The notes beneath the pieces are model-generated. The model worked only from the letters and a program-made list of their open reading frames with translations, did not search any database and was not told where the DNA came from. The position numbers and the translations under genes are program-made. A DNA stretch of 64,000 nucleotides from Pycnopodia helianthoides (taxonomy: Eukaryota > Echinodermata > Asteroidea > Forcipulatida > Asteriidae): contig CM063261.1 of NCBI GenBank assembly GCA_032158295.1, positions 3,534,001 to 3,598,000 of the forward strand. The letters are read 5' to 3'. Of this stretch, positions 1 through 12,989 are shown piece after piece. How positions within the stretch are numbered: the first letter of the stretch is position 1; each line of letters begins with the position of its first letter.

Positions 1-480
1 TTCCCTGGAATGTCCCCATGCCATAATTTAATTGGGGGCAATCTAAACAAAATATCGATCCAGGAAAGGTTGCACAATTTTGGGTTGGAACCCCGTTTGT
101 ACTTTTCACAATGAAAAATCATAAGTGTTATTCTTCGGTAAATTGTTGTTTCTGCTGGTATTTTGCTCTAAGGGTTCGATCACACTATCCTGTATTATAT
201 ATTTTTTACTTCCTGCAAACTTTCCTTTTTTTGCAGGTTGAAAGTTTTCTGCAGTTGTGTTAATAATTTTCAACATAAATGTGAACACAAAGCATTCTCT
301 TTGGGCTATTTTTGTGAGATCTCTTGTATTGGCAGTTCAACAACTGGCTTTTATTAATGTGTGAACTTCCATTTCCTTTGAAAATTGACCGATAAAAGCA
401 AACTGAACTAAACCCTTAAAGTATGATGTGATGAATTGATGTGACAGTATTGGAAGTCGTTTTAAAGAAAGGTCTCATAA
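1..480. other. Unassigned A/T-rich DNA
   Basis: No exon-like coding stretch, recognisable repeat family or RNA gene seen. Confidence 0.5.
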
Positions 481-481
481 T

Positions 482-803
482 TCAAACACAGGCCCTTGAT
501 AATTTAAGGGCAAGGCAGTTTTTCTTTAGTGAAGCGCCCCTGTATGAGTTCGAGGGAAGAATGAATTTCTACTGGATTATTCCAAGGGGCGCCAAGGCAG
601 TGACAAGGGGCAGTGACAAGGGCAGTGACAAGGGCAGTGACAAGGGCAGTGACAAGGGCAGTGACAAGGGCAGTGACAAGGGCAGTGACAAGGGCAGTGA
701 CAAGGGGCAGTGACAAGGGGCATGACAAGGGGCAGTGACAAGGGCAGTGACAAGGGCATGACAAGGGCATTGACAAGGGGCAGTGACAAGGGGCAGCATG
801 GAG
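482..803 (+). repeat. Family H repeat (H0) carrying a minisatellite
   Basis: The left part resembles other H copies (aagggcaaggca, a TCTACTGGATTATT stretch, aaggggcgccaaggcagtgaca). The right part is a tandem expansion of the H terminal motif. Diverged compared with H1-H5. Confidence 0.6.
594..796 (+). repeat. Minisatellite, unit GGGCAGTGACAA (11-13 bp), about 16 copies
   Basis: About 16 near-identical head-to-tail units, with length variation only in the G run. Open frames on both strands here are by-products of the repeat. The unit matches the 'ggcaccaaggcaatgacatggggcaatga' type end of family H. Confidence 0.93.
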
Positions 804-1354
804 GGACAAAGTACCAGGCTAGATTGTTCATCCCTAGATTAATCGCATCCAGTTAAAAGCAAATAATCTTCCAGGTTAAAATAAATATGAATTTTTCTTT
901 TGAATTTCTTTATCCTCACAAACGTACGCTTTTACTAGAGGGGGAAATGCCTAATCACATGAATCCAAGATGGTGGCCGAGAAACAAGAGGTTTGATATT
1001 GCACACAATCACTGGCGGCATGAGTGCCTCGTTTACGCTGGACTGGTCCACAGCCAACCCTACGGAATGTGCCCTTGAGATCGTCACTTGATTAAATTAT
1101 TAATATTATTATTATTAAAGAGTAGGAGATGGTCCTCGCGGGTTGGATTCTTAACACTGTGATGACTGCTATTCAATCAAGTCACGGGGAAGATGTTCAC
1201 AAAGTATGTCTGGATTCTTACAAATTGCACAAATTGATAACGATGTCGTAGTGTAGGAATTACCGATAAATACTCAATTTTAGATACTTGATTAGCATTT
1301 GAGATGCTGTCTTACAACCGTTTGTGCCTAGGCTCCTCTAAGCTCTAGGCCAAC
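804..1354. other. Unassigned DNA with an ATT microsatellite
   Basis: A short (ATT)n run lies at about 1092-1118. No gene seen. Confidence 0.4.
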
Positions 1355-1680
1355 ATCGGTGATTGTCAAAAAGGCCGGTATCGCACCCGGTGTGACCCGA
1401 CATATGCATGAAATTAGGAAACCTTTGAAAGTCGCAAGAAAATGGTGAAAAACCCCAAACGGTGTACAGTTTTCAAACATTGGATTTCGGATTTGTACGA
1501 TCAACGCAAATAATTTTACCCGTTTTTCAATAAATTAAAGCCTTTCAAGCATTGAGTGTTTCAACTGAAGTTTTCCCACCATATTGACTAATCTATCTTT
1601 ATACCATGTAAAATGTACAAATCTTTAGACAGCTATATTCTCAACATTCATAAATGTTGTGCACACACCCTTAAGTAGCA
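1355..1680 (-). mobile_element. Degenerate family D-like MITE
   Basis: The right edge 'aaatgttgtgcacacacccttaag' resembles the D terminus. The interior has a reversed version of the shared core ('gaaagtcgcaagaaaatggtgaaaaa'). The left edge is not clear. Confidence 0.4.
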
Positions 1681-1935
1681 TTTGCAAATGTTGAACTGCG
1701 ATAGAATTGAATTTAGCGATAATACTAGTACCATTGAGGTTAACTTTTGAAGTGGGTAATAAATATCGACTCGACTGCATTCACAGTTCTCTCTTTAAAC
1801 TCAATGATCCATTAATTTTGTTCATAGATGGGGCAATAAAAACCAACTGACCATGTAGAAGGACAGTTGGAATATATGCCGGTAGTACATGCAACTTTCA
1901 AACTATGGCAATAATTGTACAAATATTACGGATAC

Positions 1936-2322
1936 TTAACAGAATTGGTCAGAAAAAAACTTGTAAAATATACTTTTTGATCACAGATTTACATAAAACT
2001 TACACGGTCGAATGATGATGATAGTAGAAAACATCCCTTGAAATATTTCTGTCTCGAAAATGCCATATTTGATGAGAAATGAATGAACTAATTTTCCGAT
2101 TGGAGTTTATCGCTCAGTGAGCGTTTTATTCATTTGTTGAATCTATATGATTTCATGCAAATGTGTAATGGGTTTTTCACTATTTTCTCGTGACCCAGAT
2201 GGCCGATCGATCTCAAACTTCGACAGGTTTGACAGTTTATGTATATGGTGGATTACATAAAGTGCTTACACTGCCAGCAACTGTTTTTATTAGCGAAAAC
2301 CAATTCTGTAATGTTCCTTTAA
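1936..2322 (-). mobile_element. MITE family A, copy A1
   Basis: Reverse copy of the family seen at 15982, 19512 and 58661. Its right terminus is intact (ccaattctgtaatgttccttTAA); the left terminus has decayed. No coding capacity. Confidence 0.88.
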
Positions 2323-3513
2323 TGAACAATCTTTTTTATACCCTCATCGTCTATCTGGATTCCTTTTTCTTTTTACCTAAATCCAATTTTAATTGTGATA
2401 AAAAAAATTAACACTCCAGTGATGCCAGACTATTTTTCCGTCCCAGCCTCAGCTTGGCTGTGCACTGATTTCAATTGAAGAAACACAATAATAAGATGGT
2501 TTGCGCCGGATTGTAGTGCTCTTCGTATGGTACCCAATATCACTTGATAACCCTTACATCAGACACCTGGAAAAGTTCGCAATCTTGTTTTTCATAATAC
2601 ACTTGATGGTCTACTAAAATTCTGCAATGAAATATCTTGCTTCCACCTTCGACACGGCGCACGGAGCATGCCTCTGTATCGAGTTAGCCTGGAACAAAAT
2701 GTGTTTTATGGAATCGGCATCCGTTCTCAATCAAATAAAAAAAAACGAATATGACCATCGGTGTTGAGATGTTCGGAGCTTGGCCCGCCACTTGGATTTG
2801 GAATTCCTTACCGACTGAAGGGCCATAGTGTGGGCCGTGGCGATACACTCCCGATCACTGGCCCAGTTTTGATTTACACCATCACATTTATTTTCACAAC
2901 CCTCAAGTTGAAATTTGCACCCTGTCTGCCTTCTTTTTTCGTGTGTGTGTGTGTGTGTGCTTTGTTTATGGGGAGTGGTCTTTGAGCAAAATGAAAGCTA
3001 GGCCTTTCGTTGGCGCTGGATAATTGAATTCATGATCTAAGATGTGAATGCCCTGGACTTGGTCTTAAAGGGATGTACTTGTAGTTTTTCCTTCCCTCTA
3101 CGGTCTGAGCTTTTTTAGTTCGTGTGTATTTTGGTCTTTGAATCTTGGGTAGTGTTAGCTCTGTTAGCTTTTACATGAACATTAATTAGGTGTTTTCTGT
3201 TTTTTCAAACATCGAGCTTTTATCACGCGTGATAAAAACTATCGTTTACTCATTTTTTTACAGAAACGATAGCGTTTTAGGCAGAAATATTTTAAGGAAC
3301 CTTTTCTACCATTTCTTACTTTAAATCAAGTAATATGTGATGGATTTTTGTGTCCCCCAGCAAACTGCCCCAATCTTTATGTGATTATAGAAGGACCTTC
3401 CATTTTAATTGACATTTGATCATGCTTCAGCCATCTAGCCTAAACTGTACTGGCTGCTTATTAGGACAGGAAGCTTTGATCCCCCCATTGTCCTAGCCCT
3501 TAAATTCTAAACA
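2323..3513. other. Unassigned DNA
   Basis: A (GT)n microsatellite at 2941-2959. A short palindrome 'gcttttatcacgcgtgataaaaac' near 3216-3239. No gene recognised. Confidence 0.45.
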
Positions 3514-3918
3514 GACAGGGCTCAAATTGTACACTGGACCGAAGACCCGAAGGCCACTGATTTTTAGAGACGGGCCATTAAACTCCTGATTGAACAAGTC
3601 AGGCGGTCTTGTGTTTTTTTCAATTGAATAATAATACCTCACTCTGTAATATCTTTTAACAAACACAAAATGATGTTCAGATGTTGACTTTGAGTGTGTC
3701 CAATTTCTTATAATTCTACTGAGTATATGACAAATGAGATAAATCTTCTCTTAGTGCTTGTTCAAATAAAATAGTTACACTTTTGTGGAAAGTTCTCTTC
3801 TTGCGTAAAGATTCTGGTCTTGTAAAATAAAATTCTGGTCAGGTAAAAAATGTTGAGCTACATCATGTACAAGTCCCTGCGGTGTTGTGGAATTTTACCC
3901 CCACACTAGAGCCCTGAC
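3514..3918 (+). mobile_element. Inverted-repeat element family L, copy L1
   Basis: Begins cagggctcaaattgtacactgg and ends actagagccctga, so the ends are inverted. The interior (ggcccgaggcca...agtaaactc, then ttctggtcttgtaaaa) matches L2 and L3. Confidence 0.7.
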
Positions 3919-4549
3919 AGACATTGTGATTTTGTAATTGATGCAAGAAAACAAGGGCAAACTTGATGGCAAATCATCAAAACGTCATCCTCGAACTTGC
4001 AATGAGAGACGGCTTAGTCATCTTGCTCAGGGATGCATTTTTTTTTTTCTATCTCTCTTTCTCCCCTCAAAAACCTTCCCGATGTGAATCTTGAAAAATA
4101 TCGTCTTCCTTTCAGGAAACAAAACTCAAGGCCCGGTTGTACATTATATCTAGGTTCTGACGTGGACGCAATTCTGTATCTAGTAAACTCCCGAGTTTTT
4201 TCCAGCCCTGTCGGGGGATGTGAATTGAACTTGAAATAACGCTTACGAGGGATGGGCTACATTATGTAGGTACATGCGCAGGGAGACTGTAGTAGTTGCA
4301 GTATACCTGCTTATTAGAATTCAATGTATGTATATTGCCAAGTGTGAACCGCATACGTGCAGTCATCTACTGTATGCTAACTAGCAGGTACATTTTTTCA
4401 CTGATTTGCGGTTTTACTAGGACCTGATCCCCATGATGGGATGTTTGTACACGTAAATGTAAGACTGCTGTTGTAGTATGTTGTACTTTCATGATGTGTT
4501 TAGGAGCGATTTACTTTCACTTTGATGTTGGGAAGCTGGCTTCGACTAG

Positions 4550-4697
4550 GGTTCGGTTTCACAAAGCTCTAAGATTCATCTTTGAGATGAGTTGTCAATA
4601 TATCGCCATAGTGATTTTGTATTGTGACATCACACTTTGCTTAGAAATTAAGATTGATACGCAGTTAAGATCAATCTTAAATCTTTGTGAAATCCGC
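4550..4697. mobile_element. Small foldback element, family Z
   Basis: Inverted ends ttcggtttcacaaagctcta and tctttgtgaaatccgctcc enclose about 110 bp. The layout is like the element at 54627-54795. Confidence 0.5.
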
Positions 4698-4729
4698 TCC
4701 AGAAGTTGGTAACCTATTTTTTTAATACA

Positions 4730-5175
4730 GTGGCGTGGTGTGGTCGATCCCATGAGAACACCGGACTCAAGCTCTGGTGTTTCTGATCAGCAGAGTGTGG
4801 GTTCGAGTCCCGGTCGTGACACTTGTGTCTTTAAAGCAAGACGCTTAACCATTATTGCTGCGTCATTCGGTTGGGGCGTCAAGCTCGTAGGTCCTGTGTG
4901 TTGTGCAATGCACAGAACCCAGTGCACTTATCGTAAAGAGAAAGGGGTTCGTCCCGGTGTTCCTGGTTTGATTGGCAGCATATTGCGCCAGAGCGCCTTG
5001 TAGTTTTGTAAACCATTACATGTGTGCTATGTAAAGGAATAGGTTTCATACTTCAAAACCAAGCTCCGCCTACATTTGTACCTAACAGGAAAAATATACA
5101 GAGCACTTTAAGACGCCTATCTGGTGTGATAAAGTGCTATATACGAACTACGTATAATTATTCGTATTATTATTA
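4730..5175 (+). mobile_element. tRNA-derived SINE, near full length
   Basis: The 5' part folds like a tRNA-Leu/Ser type head: a degenerate A box and a perfect B box GGTTCGAGTCC (about 4801). The body follows (aagcaagacgcttaaccattattgctgcgtc), and the tail ends in ataaagtgctatatacg plus an (ATT)n run. Further pieces are at 12990-13357 (reverse), 43495-43577 and 46441-46905 (reverse). Confidence 0.8.
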
Positions 5176-5407
5176 CTATTATTTTTATTATTAATATGTC
5201 ATGCAAGTTATGAAACCAACATCAAAGGGAGCATAACTGTCAAAATTAATAATAAAAACACTTTTACAAAACCCGGGGGGGGGGGGGGTTGATAGACAAC
5301 AGTCTAGCCCTTGTTAAATAACAACATCAAATTGCATCGATAGTGCTGTTGGTACCAGATTTGACCCGTAGATTGCTAACCAGTCATAGCCTACATGTAC
5401 ATGTATG

Positions 5408-5797
5408 TTAAAGGCAGGATATACTTTTGGTAATTGTCAAAGACTAGTTTTCTCATTTGGTGTATCCCAACATGTGCATAAAATAACAGACCTGTGAAAA
5501 TTTTGGCTCATTGGTCATCAAAGTTGCAAGAAAATAAGGGGAAAAGCACCCTTGTTGCATAGAATTGTGTGCTTTCAGATGCCTGAAAAAGAAAAAGGCT
5601 TCATGCCTGAAACCTTTTTCAGATTCCAATATTTTAGTGAGAAATTATTACCTCTTTCTCAAAAACTACATGACTTCAGAGGGAGTCGTTTCTCACAATG
5701 TTTTATACTATCAGCAGCTCTCAGGTGCTCCTTACCAAGTAAGTTTTGATGGTGATGTATTTCTTGAGTAATTACCAAAAGTATCCACTGCCTTTAA
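5408..5797 (-). mobile_element. MITE family C relative, copy C1 (reverse)
   Basis: TTAA at both edges. Ends aaggcaggatatacttttggtaatt and aattaccaaaagtatccactgccttt are inverted. It contains the reversed shared core (cctgtgaaaattttggctcattgg...gcaagaaaat). Confidence 0.88.
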
Positions 5798-6322
5798 GGC
5801 ATATTGTAATGGAAGTTTGGCAGACCAGCAATAGTGGTCTACATGTACATGATAAAGCTCTGTGGCTGCGTGTACATTTGTCATCGCCACTGTCCTGTTG
5901 TATGACAGACAAACACAGGAAAACGAACAATTGATCAGGAGCCACTCTTCCAAGCCAGCCCCTTAGGCCTCAGACATTGTCCAGTTGGAGGCGCCCACCC
6001 TTAACAACCCAATCAACACCTGACCCATCCCAATAACATGCCAATTGCGACACCTTAATCAAGTCAGGCCGGTGACGCTGATTGGGGCATGATAGGGACA
6101 GCGGCAGTTTGTTGCCCCGTACTGCAGGGGGTCTTCTCCCCCAATGTTGTTCCAGTCTGTGAATGGTTCGTTGTCTTTCTATCAGCTGTTCCGTCTGCTC
6201 AGGAATGACATCGGTTACCCAGTGACGTCTTTTTGAGATTAAAGTCATGGTGTTTGTAATGGTGTCGACTAAAAGCTGGAAGAACTTTTCCCAGGGATGT
6301 TCAAGCTTTAAATTTTGTTCTG

Positions 6323-6720
6323 AAAGGTATTATACAGGTTTGGTAAGAATTTTTTAAAAAATCACCATTGTTAAATTTTAGCTTGAAAAAGCTTACTGAT
6401 TATGAAGTTCTTATGAAAATCGTTTTGTGTGTGAAGTATTTCTCTCTGAAATGAAGTCCTATTCAAGAAAACTGTAATTTAAAATCTGAAGAAATAAAAC
6501 CCAACTGATTTCGGTTGTTACAGCCAAAAATAAGGACGATGTGTTTACATGCTGAAAAAATTGTGCATGTTTTTTTCTCTCATTATTTTCTCCTGACTCA
6601 AAACAGCGGATTAAGCCCAAATGTTTGTTATTTCATGCATGTGGTCGATCACACGAAACATGAGCACTGTCTGCGACTTTTTTGTCAGCTCTACCAATCC
6701 TGTATGTATGATACCTTTAA
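6323..6720 (+). mobile_element. MITE family B, copy B1
   Basis: Ends aaaggtattatacaggtttggtaag and accaatcctgta...atacctttaa. Same interior as B2 and B3. Confidence 0.88.
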
Positions 6721-9300
6721 CCCTCTTTCATATTCATAATCATACCACATTTCATGTTTGTGTGTACACAGCCAAATTCGCAGCCCGTGTTAATTTCCCA
6801 TTATAGCTCCATGATTTTTACCGTGGAGGAAGGCATCACTCCTCCATGATTTCACACTCGCTGTCAGATAGTCTTCGAGAGTGTAGTCTTTCTTCAGTAC
6901 GCCCCTGTTGTGTACAGGTACTACTTGGAGATAGTAGTCTTGCTTCAACACTCCCCTGTTGTGTACTAGGTGTTTTACCTGCCAGAGAAGGCAGTATCAC
7001 ACATCGGAACCACTCTCCAACAACATTGAATTGTGGCCTTATGAATATTTAGAAAAGTCTTGAGCCAAGACTGGGGGGGGGGGCCGGAGACAAAAATATC
7101 AGTTTTCAATATTCTCCATACAATTTACTTTTATTTGACGGAATAGTGCATGATCATGCAGCTGTCGTTTCTGATTTATAACTTGTGATGAATTTTGCAT
7201 CGTGTCATATCTATCTGTCCAAACCCTCTGGTTAGGCAGACGGTACGTTTTCATATTAGGGGGGAAATTTGCCGGCAAGTAGGGATGAAGTGCAGGCTAC
7301 AGTGCACATGTGGCTGGTTAAATATTTAACAACGTTAGTTCAATGGGATACATAATTGATTGAAATGTTTTTGCCCCTTCATTCAATTAATTAGGAGCGG
7401 TCCCCCTAAAAGTGCACCTGGACTTTTTGTTTGAAACGAAAAACAAAATAACCGTGTAGGCCGGCATTGTTTTTCGTTTATGCTTGCCCTATACAAATGG
7501 GTTTTCCTTTTCTTTTTCTTTTTTCATCTTTCAGCTGACAACGATTGGTTGGCATGAACTGTCCCACAGAAATAATGTCCACGGATGCAAAAATGTTGTT
7601 TTCCAATCCAATTTACAAGTATTTTTCTTGCCTTTCAAATAAAATACTACATGTATTGTGTCCGAAGAATAAGATGAAAAACATACATGTGATTGTGAAG
7701 TATAACTCTGGATTGACTTTTCTGGTCTGCACATGGAGGGAACAGGGCAGTCGTATCGGAGCCCAGCCGACTTGATGATGATGACGATGTCTGACATGCA
7801 AAGGAATTTAAACTACTACCAGGCACAGAAATACTACTTGTTACAACTACACATATATGGCATGTGCATTTGTTCTCATTTTGAAGCAGTACGTTTTGAG
7901 TGACTGAAAGTGTTTACATGGTCATTTTGTTGTTTGTTTGTTAACCCACACTAGTTAGGCATGTCTTTCCAGGGCCTTGAACACAATAAATCCAACAATC
8001 AACTGATGGCCACATGGCCACATGGTAGGGGAGGAAGTTGATCATAGGTTCTTCTTTTATTATGTGTATCATGCGATTACCTGAGCAGCTCAGCTATGGC
8101 CCAGCCTGGCGTGGCCTAAGGCAAGATTGAGACTCCTGGTTTTTTTTTTTAAATTGGACCAAATTGCAAAACGTGTGTGCATGTGTGCAGCCGGCTGGGC
8201 TCCACCGAGAGTTCTCAGCAATAAACTCAAGTCTTGTCCGTGAACACAAAGCGGCTGTCCATAGGAAACCTCTGCCATTTTTGCTATGCATTAAATTCCA
8301 TTGGCTTGTCTAAAAGCTTCACTGCGCTCTCTCTCTCGAACAGTTCAAAGGAACTATTTTGTACTTGACACTAACGGCAGTTTTTTTTTTTTTTTTATAA
8401 ATATATATTTTGTTAAACACAATGATTGTATGGGTCTGCCAGACTTATTTCAGACTGGTAAAGGATTCATTTTAATTGCCATTTTATGCGTTGTGCTCTG
8501 ACAGGTTTTACTACAGATGATCAATTCTTTTGCTGTTTTTTTTTTTTTCTCTTTCCTTTCTTTCTTTATTCATAGAGTGGGAAGTATTTGTGTGTAAATG
8601 CATAGACCACTGAAATTGATCACTGTGCAGTGACTTGACAAATTTGGTTTTCTTTACAATCCCAAACAAGGAAAAAAACAAACCTTGAATCATTAAGTAC
8701 TGTATTCAAATACAACAGACCATCACAGAGGACCAGGTTCCCCCTCTATTTGCCTTGCCATGTACGTGATTTATCAGCAGAAAAAAAAAAACACATACAC
8801 GATCAAGATTCTTCTAAACATGTAGTTCTACGAATACAAATGAAAATTCCCTCGACAATGGCTTTGTGACAGGCGGAGAGCGATTTGAAAAATGGCCCGG
8901 CTTTTAGTATTCACGAGTGGAAAATAGCCCTGCTTTGATTAGGTATTTAGAGGCAACTGCTGCAGTCAAGCCCCAGTTCTGCCGACCTCGATGCCTTTTT
9001 TCCTTCCCTGATGCCTTTTTTTTTTCTTCCCTGAGCTGTGTCTGTGTGTTGGCCTTTCTTTAGGCAATGCTGATTGTAATCACTTGATGTTTTGTGGACT
9101 GGAATGCTGCTTTTTATTGTAGTGTGGTGCCTGATTGCATGTACAGTCTGAAAAGGCAAGGCATGATGCTATGTACGCCACAAGATAAAAGTTGTGTACC
9201 ACGTGAAAGATTTTTTTTTTGTCCCGGTGGTAGTTTTTCATTGTTTAGATACCAATAATAGCAAGGACCTTTGCTCTGGGTGTTTTATGCTGAAATCTTA
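6721..9300. other. Unassigned DNA
   Basis: Contains an imperfect direct repeat of about 55 bp (6881-6975, 'gtagtcttncttcaacac...cccctgttgtgta'), a G run at 7072-7083, T runs at 8380-8396 and 8537-8550, and two A/T-rich stretches. No exon with conserved protein sequence seen. Confidence 0.4.
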
Positions 9301-9545
9301 GGCCTGCGCTAAACGTCGCACTTTTGCCGAGCCGAACTCAAATGTTTTCAGTTCGATTCGACACGGCAAGAGCGCGACGTTTGTCACCGTTCATCCGTAC
9401 GTGTAGCACGCAGGCTTGCTGTGTACACGCAGTGCCAACTTAAATAAAAGGTTTGCGCTAAACGTCGCTCTTTTGTCGAATTTAATTCCTAATTTTACAA
9501 CTGTTTGAGTTCGACACGACAAACGTGCGACGTTTAGCGCAGGCC
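9301..9545. mobile_element. Foldback element with long inverted ends
   Basis: Begins ggcctgcgctaaacgtcgca and ends tgcgacgtttagcgcaggcc, a perfect terminal inverted repeat of about 20 bp. Two further inverted copies of the arm lie inside (9367-9388 and 9452-9475). Confidence 0.85.
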
Positions 9546-11592
9546 TTACACATTTTTATTTTAGTTAACCCATCTTAGGTTGTGGTTTTTTCTTTAAACA
9601 CATCATTGCAATCGAACGGATACTGTGAGGGAAGAGTAGTGCGGCAATGTTTGTGTGGAAAATTTGTCCTGAAGATTGCGAACCTTTAGCTTGATTACAG
9701 AATGGACTGGTTCTTTGTTTTGATTTGGTTTATTTCTTTTGGCGTTCAGTGATTTTGTTTAAGTAAATTTTTGGATACATTTTTGTTTACTATTTTTGTG
9801 GATGGGAAGGAAGACAACTTTTTTTTGGGGGGGGGGGGTGGTTTAGGGGGGGGGTTTCACCTTATAGGCCTAATGTTTCCTCTCATTTTGTATTTTAAGT
9901 ATTTGTGTAGATTTTACCAGGTGGATTGGTTGCCCGCAATAATAATATACACTAATAAATATACACTAATGAATACAATTTATTAGTAAGTCAAACACGT
10001 ACAACACACGTTCAGAAGAACCCCTACTCAGCTTGTCTGCGGCCAAGACTACAACAAGCGCAAATGTTTGCCCTTTTTTTTGCTATAAGGACTGAGGAGC
10101 GAAGGCTTAAAATTATTATTATTATATTTTTTTTTTTTACATATATAAATGAAGCTTCCTGTGAGAGGGCTCATCAGATCCTACGCTAATACTAATCCTG
10201 TTTAGGACTGAATTCCAATACTAACACTTTATATCTCAAGGGAGAACTACTCTTCATACCTATGGAAAATACCCCCTGGGCAAGAACTCTGAGTATCCTT
10301 AATTACTGATTTTCCCTCGTCTTGAGAAGTGCAAGCCTTTTTTTTTTTTTTTTTTTTTTTGGCGCTTCAGAATTTATATTTTTATGGTATTGAAATCAAG
10401 AAGACTAAATTACTTGGGGGGTCTCTGGCACAACGAGGGGGTTCGTGTGTACTTTGGTGTCCGCGTTGCCATAGCAATATGGGATTTCGTCATCACATTC
10501 ACAAGTTGACTGTGCTGTAAATTTGTAAGTAGATTAGGAGTCTCGGGGAAAGGGGAGGGGCGTGTGATTTTTAAAGGCGGGTTGTCCCCATATGGCCATA
10601 GGATATGTATGACTAAACAATTTGAAAAACGTAAAGAATTGCATCGTCAAATTTCTTTGTGGCAAGCAGATTGATAACATAAATCGATTTGTTGTTCAAC
10701 AATCTAAGACACTTTCAGAGTTGCAATAACATTGCTACGCAAATCTGGTATCGGATGGTCTAATTGATATGTTTGTAAATGGATGACGCACAGCCCACAG
10801 TCTGCTCCAGTTTCTCCTACAGCCACCAATTAATCAAAGTATGTAAACACTACAATACCACAACTACTGTGAAATGTGTCCTGACCAAGCTTGCTATTTA
10901 TTACATTAGTGTACCAGCTCAACAAAACAAACAAAATCAAAATAGTTTCATGTTCGTGTAATTAGAACAGGAATTAAAGGTGCGTGTACTGAAATTTAAA
11001 GGTAGGGTTCTTCCACTGGATTTTTCAGAACTGGGGGGGGGGGGTGGGGGCATTCTTGAACCAAATTTGGGAAGTTTGGCCCTAAAGCACGCTGAATTAA
11101 AACAAGCTCCTTAAAAAAAATTTTACTTGGTGTTTAGCTGGACTGAAACGAGCTCCTTAAAATGGTTTTTACTTGGTGTTTATGTTTGGTTTGAAAAGCT
11201 CCATCTGTAGCATTCTAAACGGTGATTTTCGTGAATTTGATCTGAACTCTCCCACTCCCCACTCCCCCACCTCATATCGGCACTAAATTAACTGCTGATA
11301 ACTTTGATAAGAAATAAAGCTGTCCACAAAAATGTATCTCTCTCTCTTTTTTCAGGCAACCTTGTAAAGCCAATGTCTGCCGTGAATTGAAATAGGAAGT
11401 TATCCCAATGAGAATGTGTTAAGATCTAGGTCGTCACCTCTTGCCAGCTGTAATCAATTCTAAGATGTCAAAGTTATAAACAAGTCTGTGCTTCATCTGG
11501 CAATGGAAGGGGAGAGGGGAATGTCAGAATTAAATGGTTTTTTTTCAGGGTTCAATGACTTTATTCTCCTAACGAGATGTTGCTTCCAACCT
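9546..11592. other. Unassigned DNA with homopolymer junctions
   Basis: T-then-G homopolymer junction at 9821-9855, a 23-base T run at 10338-10360, a G run at 11032-11048, and a tandem pair of about 52 bp at 11099-11200 (aagctccttaaaa...tttacttggtgttta). No gene seen. Confidence 0.4.
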
Positions 11593-11776
11593 GGGCCCAA
11601 TTTCATAGAGCTGCTTTAAGCATAAAAAGCCGACAAATTTATGCTTACCAGAATAAGGTTACCAGCCAAACAACCATGTCACGTGTACCATTTGTGACTG
11701 GTATCCTGCTCAATTCTGCTTTGCAGACATTGTTAAGCAACATTTTCTGCTTAAGCAGCTCTATGAAACTGGGCCC
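11593..11776. mobile_element. MITE family F, copy F1
   Basis: Inverted ends gggcccaatttcatagagct and agctctatgaaactgggccc. Interior has accagccaaacaaccatgtcac and gactggtatcctgct. Ends 6 bp into F2. Confidence 0.93.
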
Positions 11777-11955
11777 AATTGCATAGAGCTGCTTAAGCAT
11801 AAAAAGCTGCTAAGCACAGCAAAATCATGGTTATGAGGTTACCGGCTAAAGTACCATTTCACTGTACAAAATGTAACTGGTATCCTGCTTAGTGTTGCTA
11901 AGCAGAAAAGATTTTAAGCAATATTTTCTGCATAAGCAGCTGCATGAAATTGGGC
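11771..11955. mobile_element. MITE family F, copy F2
   Basis: Same family, in tandem with F1 and sharing the gggccc at 11771-11776. Right end agctgcatgaaattgggca. Confidence 0.92.
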
Positions 11956-12989
11956 ACTCTTTCATTTCAGAGGAATTTCTTTTAATTTTGTGATCACTGT
12001 CAATGTCACTTTTAAAAAAGCCCACAAATTATCCATTATTCTTTAGTTTTTGTGTGGGTGTGTGTTAGCCTGACTGCTTTGCTTTCGGAGTTCACTGCAG
12101 AGTCTTGCTTTGTCTTCCAAACAACTGAACGCAACTAAAATGAGGCTGAAATCTAATACTAGACTGTGCCCTTTAGCCAACGCTACATGTATCATTATTT
12201 ATGTAGATGAGGGAGGTGACCACCAAAATGGCCACTTTATCACCCCGACACCCTCCCCCTTTTAAATTTTTTTATTTTCCAGTGTACACAAATCATATAT
12301 CACACGCTTTGTGTGTACCGCTCAAATTCTGCAAACTAATAAATACCTCTCTTGTACCAATTAATGGCGCCCTGAATATTTCATTCGGTAGGAACCTTTG
12401 TCCCCATGACCCAGAAATTTTGTTTAAAAAAAAGCCGAGCGGAATCGACGAAGTGGTGCTACAGTCTTGGTTAAGAGCTGAGCTAATTTTTGATACTTAA
12501 TGGTCAGATGGGATGTTGATATTCCCATAGTGAGGGGCTAACCAGCAGAAGAGGGGAAAGAAAATATTCAATGTGTTTTAAAATAAATATTGAAATATTT
12601 TAGTAGAAATTAATTAAACAAGCCATGCAGGAGTTTTAAGTTTTGAATACCATCATAATTTTCTTTCACAACTCATGATTTTTTTACAACACTTAGGGCT
12701 CCAAATTAACATTGGGCTACAGGCCAGAAGCCAGTAAACTTAACGACCGCACACGTTTTTCAATTGAACAATTTCCTACTTCATTTAATTGTCTTAATAT
12801 CCTGAATGAAAAATCTAAATAATTAAGTTCACATTTTTCAATTCTGTTGAGTATCGAAGTACTCCTACCCATATATATTACAAATGACAAATCCTCTTAG
12901 AGCTTGTTCAAATAAATAATAATATTTGATATTGGCTTCTTAAAAAGCACTCAAATCTGTCACTCAGTGATGTCATGGCACTCCAACAA

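Noticed and set aside
504..831. Overlapping Cys/Pro- or Leu/Pro-rich proteins on the minus strand
   Set aside because: Pure translation of the minisatellite in three frames.
4730..4822. tRNA gene
   Set aside because: A and B boxes are present, but the acceptor stem does not pair cleanly and the unit continues into a SINE body and ATT tail. Other copies (43495, 46850) share it.
5552..5771. Recurring peptide of the type '...RFSQCFILS...' (also at 19172, 40795, 57000)
   Set aside because: Encoded by MITE families C and E in varying frames. Frames are not preserved between copies, so it is not a protein family.
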